This document shows positions 8,391 to 15,104 of a stretch of 36,849 nt of DNA, one piece after another (positions within the stretch are counted from its first letter, which is position 1; each line of letters begins with the position of its first letter). Origin of the DNA: Calditrichales bacterium (lineage in GTDB: Bacteria; Calditrichota; Calditrichia; Calditrichales; J004); NCBI GenBank assembly GCA_015493745.1, contig WGCN01000049.1:1-36849 (forward strand). The letters are read 5' to 3'. Under the pieces are notes generated by a model. It made no database searches and was not told where the DNA came from. It saw nothing but the letters and a program-made list of their open reading frames with translations. The position numbers and the translations under genes were made by a program.

Positions 8391-9203
8391 TTGGAACTGA
8401 TTAAAGCTATCATTTTGGGTCTGGTACAAGGATTGACGGAATTTTTACCGGTTTCCAGCTCGGGCCATTTGGTTATATTTGCCAATATTTTAAATTTTCA
8501 GGAAACGGGGATCGCTTTTGAAGTTTTTGTTCATTTTGGAACCCTGTTGGCAACCCTGGTGGCCTTCCGTTATGAATTGACCCGCATGATTGCCGCCCCC
8601 TACAGCGTTTGGATTAAAAAAAGCCGGGATGCCGAGCTTAATGAATACCTGCGGTGGGACTTATATGTCATCGTCGCCAGTATTCCGGCCGCTTTTGTCG
8701 GTCTTTTGTATAAAGATCAAATCGAAGCTATTTTTGACAGTCTGCTCTTTGTCTTTTTCATGCTCATTTTTACCGGGACCATTATGGTGGTAACGCCCTA
8801 TTTAAAGGACAAGGCTACGCCCTTAAACGGTTGGCGCTCCTTTGTGATCGGTATTGCCCAGGCTTTTGCCATTTTGCCCGGAGTTTCACGCAGCGGCAGC
8901 ACCATTTTTACCGGCCTGCTGATGGGTATCGACCGGGATAAGGTGGCCCGGTTTTCCTTCATCATGTCACTGCCCGCGGTTTTTGGCGCGGCTTTGCTCA
9001 AGTTGAAGGATTTGATGGAAACGGGACTTAGTGACGGGCAGATTCTAAACTATGTGGCGGGAACGCTGGTGGCTTTTATTTCCGGTTACTATGCCATCAA
9101 GCTGCTGCTGGATATTGTGAAAAAGGGCAAGTTGCAGTGGTTCGGCTACTACTGTTATGCCCTGGCCGCTTTGGGATTGAGTTATCTGTATATCTGGGGT
9201 TAA
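8391..9203 (+). CDS. uppP: Undecaprenyl-diphosphatase UppP (BacA)
   Basis: This 270-residue integral membrane enzyme removes a phosphate from undecaprenyl diphosphate, recycling the lipid carrier for peptidoglycan and O-antigen synthesis; overproduction gives bacitracin resistance in other species. The signature GLVQGLTEFLPVSSSGHLV (residues about 9-27) contains the catalytic glutamates and serines, and the second signature PGVSRSGSTI is near residue 164. About eight hydrophobic helices are visible and the length is standard. The start is TTG, supported by AGGAG 8 bases upstream. It is followed 3 bases after its stop by the symporter gene. Confidence 0.97.
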   Translation: MELIKAIILGLVQGLTEFLPVSSSGHLVIFANILNFQETGIAFEVFVHFGTLLATLVAFRYELTRMIAAPYSVWIKKSRDAELNEYLRWDLYVIVASIPAAFVGLLYKDQIEAIFDSLLFVFFMLIFTGTIMVVTPYLKDKATPLNGWRSFVIGIAQAFAILPGVSRSGSTIFTGLLMGIDRDKVARFSFIMSLPAVFGAALLKLKDLMETGLSDGQILNYVAGTLVAFISGYYAIKLLLDIVKKGKLQWFGYYCYALAALGLSYLYIWG

Positions 9204-9206
9204 GGA

Positions 9207-10661
9207 ATGAGTTCCACAGGAAAAGAGACCTTTACCTCCCGCTTTGGTCTGATCGCCGCTACCCTGGGCATGGCCATCGGGGCGGGAAATATCTGGCGTT
9301 TTCCCCGTATTGCCGGGGAGTATGGCGGTGCTTTTCTGATTCCCTGGCTTCTTTTTTTGTTTTTGTGGTCCATGCCCCTGCTGATGGTAGAGTTTTCCCT
9401 GGGCAAGACCTATCGCCTCGGGGTACTGGCGGCTTTTAAAAAGGCCCTGGGTGAGCGCTTTACCTGGGTGGGCTGGTTTGTCGCTTTTTGTACCAGTGCT
9501 ATCATGTTCTATTACAGTGTGGTCAGTGGCTGGAGTTTGAAGTATGCTCTTCTGGCCCTGAGCGGGAACCTGGTTTCCCTGCCCGATTCGGCGGTTTATT
9601 GGCAAAACTTCACCGGCGGCATGGAGCCACTCTATTATCACCTGGTGGCTCTGTTCATGGCCGGGGTCATCATCTACTCCGGCGTGGTAAAAGGGATAGA
9701 GCGTTTTTCAAAAGTGATCATTCCTCTGTTATATATTCTGCTGTTGGTTTCCGCCGTTAAGGCGGTATCGCTTAACGGGGCATCCACCGGCCTGTCCTAT
9801 CTTTTTGCTTTTGAGCCCGCGGCCTTGCTGAACTACAAGGTGTGGCTGGAGGGGCTTTCGCAATCGGCCTGGTCCACCGGTGCCGGCTGGGGGCTGATCC
9901 TGACCTACGCCATTTATGCCCGTTCCCGGGAGAATGTGACGCAAAATGTGTTTATCACCGGTATCGGGAATAACCTGGCTTCCATACTGGCGGCCCTGGC
10001 GATTATTCCCACGGTTTTTGCCCTGAGCGCCACGGTAGCCGATGCCACCACCGCTCTGGAAGCGGGCAATCAGGGGTTGGCGTTTATTGTTATTCCGCAG
10101 CTTTTTGCCCACATGCCCGGTGGCGTGGTGTTTGCCGCCGTCTTTTTTTTGGCCCTCTTTTTTGCCGCCCTGTCCAGTCTGCTGGCCATGCTGGAACTGG
10201 CGACCCGGCTGTTGATTGACTTTGGAATGAGCCGAAGAAAGGCGGTGCTGATCATTGTGGCCCTTACCGCTGTGGCCGGCGCGCCGTCGGCTTTGTCCCT
10301 GGATGTTTTTAACAATCAGGACTGGGTTTGGGGTGTGGGGTTGATGGTCAGCGGCTTCTTCTTTACACTGGTGGCGATTAAAATGGGGGTGGACTTCTTT
10401 ATGCCCCAATGGTTTCCCGGCCGGAGTAGAAAGGGTTGGTTGGCAGTTGCGCTTAAGGTGTTGTTTTATGTTGTCTTACCCTTGGAGTTTGTCGCCATGC
10501 TGGCTTGGTGGTTGTATCAGTCCACCACCTGGGATACGCATATCTGGAGCCTGAGCAATATATACAGTCTGGGAAACACCTTTTTGCAGTGGGGGATAAT
10601 CCTTTTGCTGGGGCTGGTTTTTAATAAAGTTATGAATAAAAAGTTACAGGCGGAGAATTGA
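9207..10661 (+). CDS. Sodium-dependent transporter, NSS/SNF family
   Basis: A 484-residue Na+-coupled symporter for amino acids or related amines (LeuT fold). The first helix carries the family signature GMAIGAGNIWRFPRIAGEYGG, whose unwound centre forms the Na+ and substrate sites. Next comes GAFLIPWLLFLFLWSMPLLM, and about 11-12 membrane helices in all, a usual number for bacterial members. The substrate is not predictable. The start ATG is 3 bases after the uppP stop, with AAGGA overlapping the end of uppP, so it is translated from the same message. It ends one base before the holA ATG. Confidence 0.93.
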   Translation: MSSTGKETFTSRFGLIAATLGMAIGAGNIWRFPRIAGEYGGAFLIPWLLFLFLWSMPLLMVEFSLGKTYRLGVLAAFKKALGERFTWVGWFVAFCTSAIMFYYSVVSGWSLKYALLALSGNLVSLPDSAVYWQNFTGGMEPLYYHLVALFMAGVIIYSGVVKGIERFSKVIIPLLYILLLVSAVKAVSLNGASTGLSYLFAFEPAALLNYKVWLEGLSQSAWSTGAGWGLILTYAIYARSRENVTQNVFITGIGNNLASILAALAIIPTVFALSATVADATTALEAGNQGLAFIVIPQLFAHMPGGVVFAAVFFLALFFAALSSLLAMLELATRLLIDFGMSRRKAVLIIVALTAVAGAPSALSLDVFNNQDWVWGVGLMVSGFFFTLVAIKMGVDFFMPQWFPGRSRKGWLAVALKVLFYVVLPLEFVAMLAWWLYQSTTWDTHIWSLSNIYSLGNTFLQWGIILLLGLVFNKVMNKKLQAEN

Positions 10662-10662
10662 C

Positions 10663-11655
10663 ATGGCGGCACTCACACCGGCACAAATGCTGGCGCTTAT
10701 CCGTAAAAAAGAGCTGGAACCGGTCTATCTGATCGGTGGCAAGGAAAAGTTTTTTCAGGATCAGATACTTTCGGCTCTGGATAAAAGCCTGTTTCCGGAT
10801 CCGGGGGCGCGGAGTCTGAACCGCATAGTGATGCAGGGCACCGATGTTTCCTTTCCCGATATTGTAAGCGCCTGCATGGGGTTTCCCATGCTTTCGGACC
10901 GGAAGCTGGTGATTGTAAAGGATGCGGCAAAGATATCGGTGGCCGATGTTGATCTCTTCATAAATTATCTGAGTGCCCCGCAGGCGGCCACCCTGTTGCT
11001 GCTCATCGCCGATAGCGATAAAAGCGCGGCCTTAACAAAAATAGCGGCTAAAATACCACGGGTGGACTGTAAGCCGGTTACGGACTGGAAAATACAGGAG
11101 TGGATTATTTCACGGGTAAAGGAGCGGGGCCGGGAGTTTACCGGTGAAGCGGTGGCCGCCTTTAGTGATTATGTGGGTACAAACCTGTTGATGATCGAGA
11201 ATGAACTGGACAAAATAAACAATTACAAGCCACAGGGTAAAATTGACTTGGATGATATTATCGCGGCCACGGGTATGTCGCGAGAGTATAATGTGTTTGC
11301 CCTGCAGGATGCCCTGGCTGTCCGCGATATTAAAAAAAGTATGCGGATTGCCACCATGTTGCTGGAAAACGGTGAAAACATCAATATGCTTCTGGTGATC
11401 TTGTTTGGTTTTTTTCGCAAGCTGAGTACCTATGCCGTTTTACGGGCCACGACGGAAACCCGTTCCTATGCCAGGGTACTGGGGGTGCGCGATTTTCAGT
11501 TAAAAAAAATGAATGAAGCGCTTAAAAGGTATAACCGTCAACAGTTGGAGCAGGTGCTGGTTCTGATCCAGGAGACCGATTGGAAGAGTAAAAGCAGCGG
11601 CGAAAAAAGCCTTCCTTTGATGCAAATGATTTGTTACAATATTTGCAGAGTATAG
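10663..11655 (+). CDS. holA: DNA polymerase III subunit delta
   Basis: This 330-residue clamp-loader subunit opens the beta sliding clamp and is part of the tau/gamma-delta-delta' complex. The sequence has the family pattern: an N-terminal region YLIGGKEKFFQDQIL (around residues 22-36), a degenerate AAA+ fold without a functional P-loop, the segment NLLMIENELDKI near 178-189 and the collar domain with LLVILFGFFRKL near 245. The length is normal. The GGCGGAG ribosome site lies inside the end of the symporter gene and the two genes are separated by one base. It ends the uppP-symporter-holA run. Confidence 0.93.
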   Translation: MAALTPAQMLALIRKKELEPVYLIGGKEKFFQDQILSALDKSLFPDPGARSLNRIVMQGTDVSFPDIVSACMGFPMLSDRKLVIVKDAAKISVADVDLFINYLSAPQAATLLLLIADSDKSAALTKIAAKIPRVDCKPVTDWKIQEWIISRVKERGREFTGEAVAAFSDYVGTNLLMIENELDKINNYKPQGKIDLDDIIAATGMSREYNVFALQDALAVRDIKKSMRIATMLLENGENINMLLVILFGFFRKLSTYAVLRATTETRSYARVLGVRDFQLKKMNEALKRYNRQQLEQVLVLIQETDWKSKSSGEKSLPLMQMICYNICRV

Positions 11656-11681
11656 AAAGTACCTCTATTTTTAGGAAAAAT

Positions 11682-11706
11682 AAAAAAAACGGGAACCACA
11701 GGTTCC
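11682..11706 (-). terminator. Intrinsic terminator-like hairpin facing the minus strand
   Basis: Read on the minus strand, GGAACC-TGT-GGTTCC (11706-11692) is followed by CG and then eight T residues (11689-11682). This is the form of a rho-independent terminator for leftward transcription, yet no leftward gene lies to its right before 14306. On the plus strand the hairpin is preceded by A residues and lacks a T tail. Confidence 0.45.
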
Positions 11707-11734
11707 TCTCCATGTTAAACGAAACGTGATTGAA

Positions 11735-12340
11735 ATGACTATAAAAGAAAAATCGGCAAAACAGGAAACCGGTAGCGAACCCACGGATGAGCAACTGATA
11801 GCCCGTTTTCAGCAAGGCGACGCTTACGCCTATGATTTGCTGGTTAAAAGATATAAAGACCCGTTGATGAATTATATTTATCGATTTGTAGGTGATCGTA
11901 CCGACGCGGAAGATATTCTTCAGGAAACCTTTCTGCGTTTGTACAAGAATAAACATTATTACCGGGAAATCGCCCGGTTTTCCACGTGGATATATACAAT
12001 CGCGGGTAATCTGGCCAAAACGGAATTGCGCAAGCGCCGTCGCCGCAGTTTTTTTTCCATTAACAACTATATGTCCACCGATAAGGACTTTGAGCTGCCG
12101 GATAAAAACATCACTCCCGATCGCTATACGGATAATGTCATCACCGATGATGAAGTCCATAAGGCGATAAACAAATTATCCCCGAAATTCCGTCAGGTTA
12201 TATTGTTACGGGATATTCAGGGCTTCTCCTACGAAGAAATTGCCAGTATTGTAAATATTCCTCTGGGTACGGTAAAGTCGCGGGTTAATCGTGCCAGGCT
12301 GCGCCTCCAGAAGGATTTGAAAAAAATTGCCAGAGACTAA
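11735..12340 (+). CDS. ECF-type RNA polymerase sigma factor (RpoE-like)
   Basis: This 201-residue sigma-70-family factor redirects RNA polymerase to stress genes. Region 2 is clear (YDLLVKRYKDPLMNYIYRFV, DAEDILQETFLRLY, FSTWIYTIAGNLAKTELRKR), followed by a linker and region 4 (LSPKFRQVILLRDIQGFSYEEIA, IPLGTVKSRVNRARLRLQ). I use the ATG at 11735; a GTG at 11726 in the same frame is equally possible, and neither has a good ribosome site. The membrane anti-sigma gene begins 15 bases after its stop, the usual arrangement. The target promoters are unknown. Confidence 0.93.
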   Translation: MTIKEKSAKQETGSEPTDEQLIARFQQGDAYAYDLLVKRYKDPLMNYIYRFVGDRTDAEDILQETFLRLYKNKHYYREIARFSTWIYTIAGNLAKTELRKRRRRSFFSINNYMSTDKDFELPDKNITPDRYTDNVITDDEVHKAINKLSPKFRQVILLRDIQGFSYEEIASIVNIPLGTVKSRVNRARLRLQKDLKKIARD

Positions 12341-12355
12341 TTGAGGAGTTGGCCT

Positions 12356-12874
12356 ATGCTCGATTGTGACAAAGCGAAGAATTTTTTAAACGACTATATA
12401 GAGGGCATGCTCGATCCGCAAACCAAAAGGGAGTTGGAACAGTTTTTGGAAAACGATCCTGAGTGTAAGCAGCTGTTCAGCGAGGCGATGAGTATTCGCC
12501 GGCAGTTACAAAACCTCCCCACCGTAAAGGCTCCGGATAATTTTGATATGGAACTTCGCCAGCGCATCATGGCTTATGTGCAGGAAGGTGAGAAACCCCT
12601 GCGCAGCAGGCGCGGATTGTCGGTGGTGTTTTCCGGAGGAATTTTGCTGGCGGCCGCCTATATGTTTATTTTTACCGACATCGGTGTGGAAGAAAATATG
12701 CTCCAGAATAATGTTGTGCCGGCTTCAACCATATCCACAACGGTATCCGGGGTAAAGATAAACAAACAGCGCAGCAGTGAAGTGTCGGATCAGGCTTCTC
12801 TGCAGGATTCGTTGAAGAAGAACCAGGCGAACGCCGATCTTCAGCAGATAAATTTGGTGGGCGACAAGCACTAA
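12356..12874 (+). CDS. Membrane anti-sigma factor, putative (zf-HC2-like N-terminus)
   Basis: This 172-residue protein is the likely antagonist of the sigma factor encoded just upstream. The N-terminal part, beginning MLDCDKAKNFLNDYIEGMLD and going on to LENDPECKQLF, has the layout of the cytoplasmic ASD of zinc-finger anti-sigma factors. However, the H-x3-C-x2-C motif is incomplete (Asn in place of His, Leu in place of the last Cys). One membrane helix follows the RSRR stretch (about residues 92-108), leaving a C-terminal tail of about 65 residues outside. I place the start at ATG 12356, after GAGGAG; a TTG at 12341 is in frame but unsupported. Confidence 0.82.
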   Translation: MLDCDKAKNFLNDYIEGMLDPQTKRELEQFLENDPECKQLFSEAMSIRRQLQNLPTVKAPDNFDMELRQRIMAYVQEGEKPLRSRRGLSVVFSGGILLAAAYMFIFTDIGVEENMLQNNVVPASTISTTVSGVKINKQRSSEVSDQASLQDSLKKNQANADLQQINLVGDKH

Positions 12875-12883
12875 AGGCCGTCT

Positions 12884-12915
12884 TTTGGTTTTCATGCTGT
12901 TTATCCTTAACTTTT
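12884..12915 (+). promoter_or_regulatory. Candidate Bacteroidota-type promoter of the GAF gene
   Basis: TTTG (12884-12887), 20 bases, then TAACTTTT (12908-12915), one mismatch from TAnnTTTG. A 7-base inverted repeat, TTTATCC (12900-12906) and GGATAAA (12927-12933), spans the start region and includes the ribosome site. Confidence 0.4.
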
Positions 12916-12935
12916 ACTATTTCAAAGGATAAACG

Positions 12936-14207
12936 ATGCGTAATTATATTATCGCGGTAGTATTATTCGTACTGGCTGCCTTTTTCAACGTTAGTTTTTT
13001 TAGCGCAACGCTTCTCTTTATCTTCAAGCTGGCCTTGTTTGGCGGTTTTGTATATATCTTGTATGATATATATTCCGCTGGTACGGTTCGGACGCCTGCC
13101 TCCTTGCCCGAAGAACCGCATTCGGCGGCCGTGGTCGAATCCCCCTCTTCCAAGCCCGCGCCCCGGCCGGAAGATGTAATGACGTCCCCCGATGAAACCC
13201 CCAGGCTATCCAAACTGCTTTCCTTGCAGGAAGGGCGTTTATCGGTCTATTTAAGCCGGTTGTTTGATATTGCTTTTCAGTTCCTGCATCCGCAACACGG
13301 TTATTTTTTATTGGAGGAGGAGGACACCTTGACCTTGCTGGCCTCCAAAACCGGTGATTTGCCGTTAAAACCGCGTAGTACGGATTTTACGGCTATCTTT
13401 TCGCTTATAAAAAACAGCGGACAAAATATCCTTATCGAAAATCACCTGCGTGAAGATGTGCATCTGAACAGCTTGTATGACGGGATCAACTACAAGCCCG
13501 GTTCTATCTATATCCAGCGTATGCCTTTGGATGAAGGCCATGCCCTGTACTGGATTTTTGACGCCAAAAGCAGTGGCTTTTTTGGCGCCCAGGATCTGGA
13601 TGTGCCTTTAAAGCTGGAAAGTTTATGCCGGGAGACCATACAGGATTTTGTTTTTAAGATTAACACCCAAATCGAAAAAAGCCGCTGGCGCACGGAAATG
13701 GACTTATACCAGTCGCTGTTGTCCGTATCCGGCCTCGATGATGCACTGGAGGCGCTGGTGGAGCGCATTGCTGCGAGATTTGAAGCCCATAAGTTGACGA
13801 TAGCCATGAAAGATCGCGGTGAAAAGTTTCCGCCCACGGCCCATATCGTAAAAACCATATCGATGGAAGAAGCGGGCCGGGAAGGACAAAAGTTCGAACT
13901 GGAAGACGGTTTGTGCGGATGGGTGATTACCAGGGATAAGATGTACCTCCTGGATGATATTGAAAAGGGTGAATACTTTATACCGCGCTTTAGCAAGGAT
14001 GAAAAAACCAACTACGGATTACACGCCTTTATGGCACTGCCCCTGCATTATGATCAACAGGCGATCGGTGTTGTTCAACTGGAGCACAGAGAGCCTAAAA
14101 AATATACATCCCGGGATGCGCGGGATCTGAAAGAGATGATTAAGGTGTTTGAGGATGTTTTAAAGCGAATCGTCGACAGTGATACAAAAAAAGAAGCGGA
14201 TCGATAG
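12936..14207 (+). CDS. Membrane-anchored GAF-domain protein
   Basis: A 423-residue protein with two hydrophobic helices at the N-terminus (about residues 3-20 and 24-45), a proline/serine-rich linker (about 50-90), a central region of about 95-235 that looks like a diverged GAF or PAS-type fold, and a clearer GAF domain at about 245-410. The GAF part shows LEDGLCGWVITRDKMYLL and the typical closing strand HAFMALPLHYDQQAIGVVQLEH. No kinase, cyclase or phosphatase output domain is present, so it may act by binding a partner. It follows the sigma/anti-sigma pair by 61 bases and has its own candidate promoter. Start ATG preceded by AAAGGA. Confidence 0.75.
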   Translation: MRNYIIAVVLFVLAAFFNVSFFSATLLFIFKLALFGGFVYILYDIYSAGTVRTPASLPEEPHSAAVVESPSSKPAPRPEDVMTSPDETPRLSKLLSLQEGRLSVYLSRLFDIAFQFLHPQHGYFLLEEEDTLTLLASKTGDLPLKPRSTDFTAIFSLIKNSGQNILIENHLREDVHLNSLYDGINYKPGSIYIQRMPLDEGHALYWIFDAKSSGFFGAQDLDVPLKLESLCRETIQDFVFKINTQIEKSRWRTEMDLYQSLLSVSGLDDALEALVERIAARFEAHKLTIAMKDRGEKFPPTAHIVKTISMEEAGREGQKFELEDGLCGWVITRDKMYLLDDIEKGEYFIPRFSKDEKTNYGLHAFMALPLHYDQQAIGVVQLEHREPKKYTSRDARDLKEMIKVFEDVLKRIVDSDTKKEADR

Positions 14208-14216
14208 ACCCGCTTC
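14186..14216 (-). terminator. Rho-independent terminator for the minus-strand gene pair at 14306-14904
   Basis: On the minus strand GAAGCGG (14216-14210) and CCGCTTC (14199-14193) form a 7-base stem with a 10-base loop, followed directly by seven T residues (14192-14186). It overlaps the last codons of the convergent GAF gene. Confidence 0.72.
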
Positions 14217-14222
14217 ACGGTA

Positions 14223-14242
14223 AAATATCATCCTTGATATTT
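14223..14242. repeat. AT-rich hairpin between convergent genes
   Basis: AAATATCA (14223-14230) and TGATATTT (14235-14242) form a perfect 8-base stem with a TCCT loop, just after the GAF gene stop. It could be a weak terminator for the plus strand, but the stem has only one G-C pair per arm and the T-run is poor. Confidence 0.35.
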
Positions 14243-14305
14243 ATTCCCTTATAGATTACCCAGATAGCTGCAATTATCACCTGAATAAATAAAAATAATT
14301 CCATC

Positions 14306-14689
14306 TTAGTGCTTCACGTAAATACTTTTTAAAGTTGTCCAACGATCGATATAGTGGCGCAGGTTTTTAATCTTAACCGGCTCGTTGACAATCTCAAGCA
14401 TGTTATGTTCCGTTGAGTGGGCATGGTCCAGTATCTGTTCATCCTTGCCAATAAAAATAATGGGGATTTTTTCCGTTTCCGGATCATTTTTCAGACGGTT
14501 TAAGGTATCAATGCCGGCATCATCCGTAAAACTTTCATTTATGATAATCACAGCGGGTTTTTGCTGGGTTACGCGCTTAAACAGGTCGTTATTTTTTTGG
14601 ATGGTTACCACTTTATAGCTGTAATCAGCCAAAAGCGCTTCCATTGACCTGGCACGGCTGTTGTCCTGCTCGCAAATGAAAATTCTCAT
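14306..14689 (-). CDS. Degenerate response-regulator receiver protein
   Basis: A 127-residue single-domain protein with the alternating strand/helix pattern of a CheY-like receiver: MRIFICEQD, then PAVIIINESF, then KIPIIFIG, then a terminal helix after NEPVKIKNL. The key residues are changed. The phospho-acceptor Asp is Asn51, the acidic pair is Glu7-Gln8, the conserved Thr/Ser is a Gly and the conserved Lys before Pro is Glu103. Phosphorylation by the usual route is therefore unlikely, and it probably works as a binding module. It lies 8 bases after the 68-residue gene and both follow a candidate sigma-54 promoter. ATG start with an AGGAGTCCCT-type site upstream. Confidence 0.8.
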   Translation of the reverse strand: MRIFICEQDNSRARSMEALLADYSYKVVTIQKNNDLFKRVTQQKPAVIIINESFTDDAGIDTLNRLKNDPETEKIPIIFIGKDEQILDHAHSTEHNMLEIVNEPVKIKNLRHYIDRWTTLKSIYVKH

Positions 14690-14697
14690 AGGGACTC

Positions 14698-14904
14698 CTA
14701 ATTGATATTATTCTCTTGTATCATCCTGGCCTGTATGGCCGAGGAAATAATTTCGGGTAACTCATCCATGAGCTCATTGATGCTATTCTTATTTATGGTA
14801 AGAATGTCTTTCTCCGAAAATGCAACCCGAATTGTATAATACGTACGACCATCCTGGTCATTGGTTGTACTGATTTTTAAATCACCAGACAATAAGTTTT
14901 CCAA
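14698..14904 (-). CDS. Small hypothetical protein (68 residues), first gene of sigma-54 transcript
   Basis: I do not recognise the family. The protein is 68 residues, acidic overall, with no signal peptide or membrane helix. The first half (DLKISTTNDQ, YYTIRVAFSE) looks like beta strands and the second half (INELMDELPEIISSAIQARMI) like an amphipathic helix. The start codon is TTG, preceded by AAAGGAT at a good distance. Support for a real gene comes from this ribosome site, from the sigma-54-type promoter whose expected start lies about 27 bases upstream, and from the close 8-base spacing to the receiver-like gene. The function is unknown; partnering with the receiver-like protein is a guess. 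Confidence 0.65.
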   Translation of the reverse strand: MENLLSGDLKISTTNDQDGRTYYTIRVAFSEKDILTINKNSINELMDELPEIISSAIQARMIQENNIN

Positions 14905-14942
14905 TTTTAAATCCTTTTAAATTGTATTTTGCATAATGTATA

Positions 14943-14957
14943 ACAAAAGGCGTGCCA
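14943..14957 (-). promoter_or_regulatory. Candidate sigma-54 (-24/-12) promoter
   Basis: On the minus strand TGGCACG (14957-14951), four bases, then TTGT (14946-14943). This is the TGGCACG-N4-TTGC consensus with exact spacing and one mismatch (T for C in the -12 GC). The expected start near 14931 is about 27 bases before the TTG start codon. The gene immediately upstream encodes a sigma-54 activator. Confidence 0.75.
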
Positions 14958-15080
14958 TACGCATAAGTATATGATTTTAATGATGTTATACATGAAAGAG
15001 GTATAAGGTTATAAAAAACAGTATGTTATGGGTATTATGCATGATCGGATTGTAAAAAATGCAATTTTGTTGGCGGGTAA

Positions 15081-15099
15081 AGTTGCAAATAGTGCAACT
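15081..15099. promoter_or_regulatory. Perfect dyad, candidate enhancer (activator) site
   Basis: AGTTGCA (15081-15087), 5 bases, TGCAACT (15093-15099). It lies about 125-140 bases upstream of the -24 element at 14957, a normal distance for binding by an NtrC-like activator. It also sits 5 bases after the stop of the activator gene, but the T-run needed for a terminator is missing. Confidence 0.5.
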
Positions 15100-15104
15100 G
15101 CGGT

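Noticed and set aside
15069-15086. Sigma-54-like sequence TTGGCGGG...TTGC on the plus strand
   Set aside because: The spacing between GG and GC is one base too long for the -24/-12 pattern, and it would direct transcription antisense into the activator gene.
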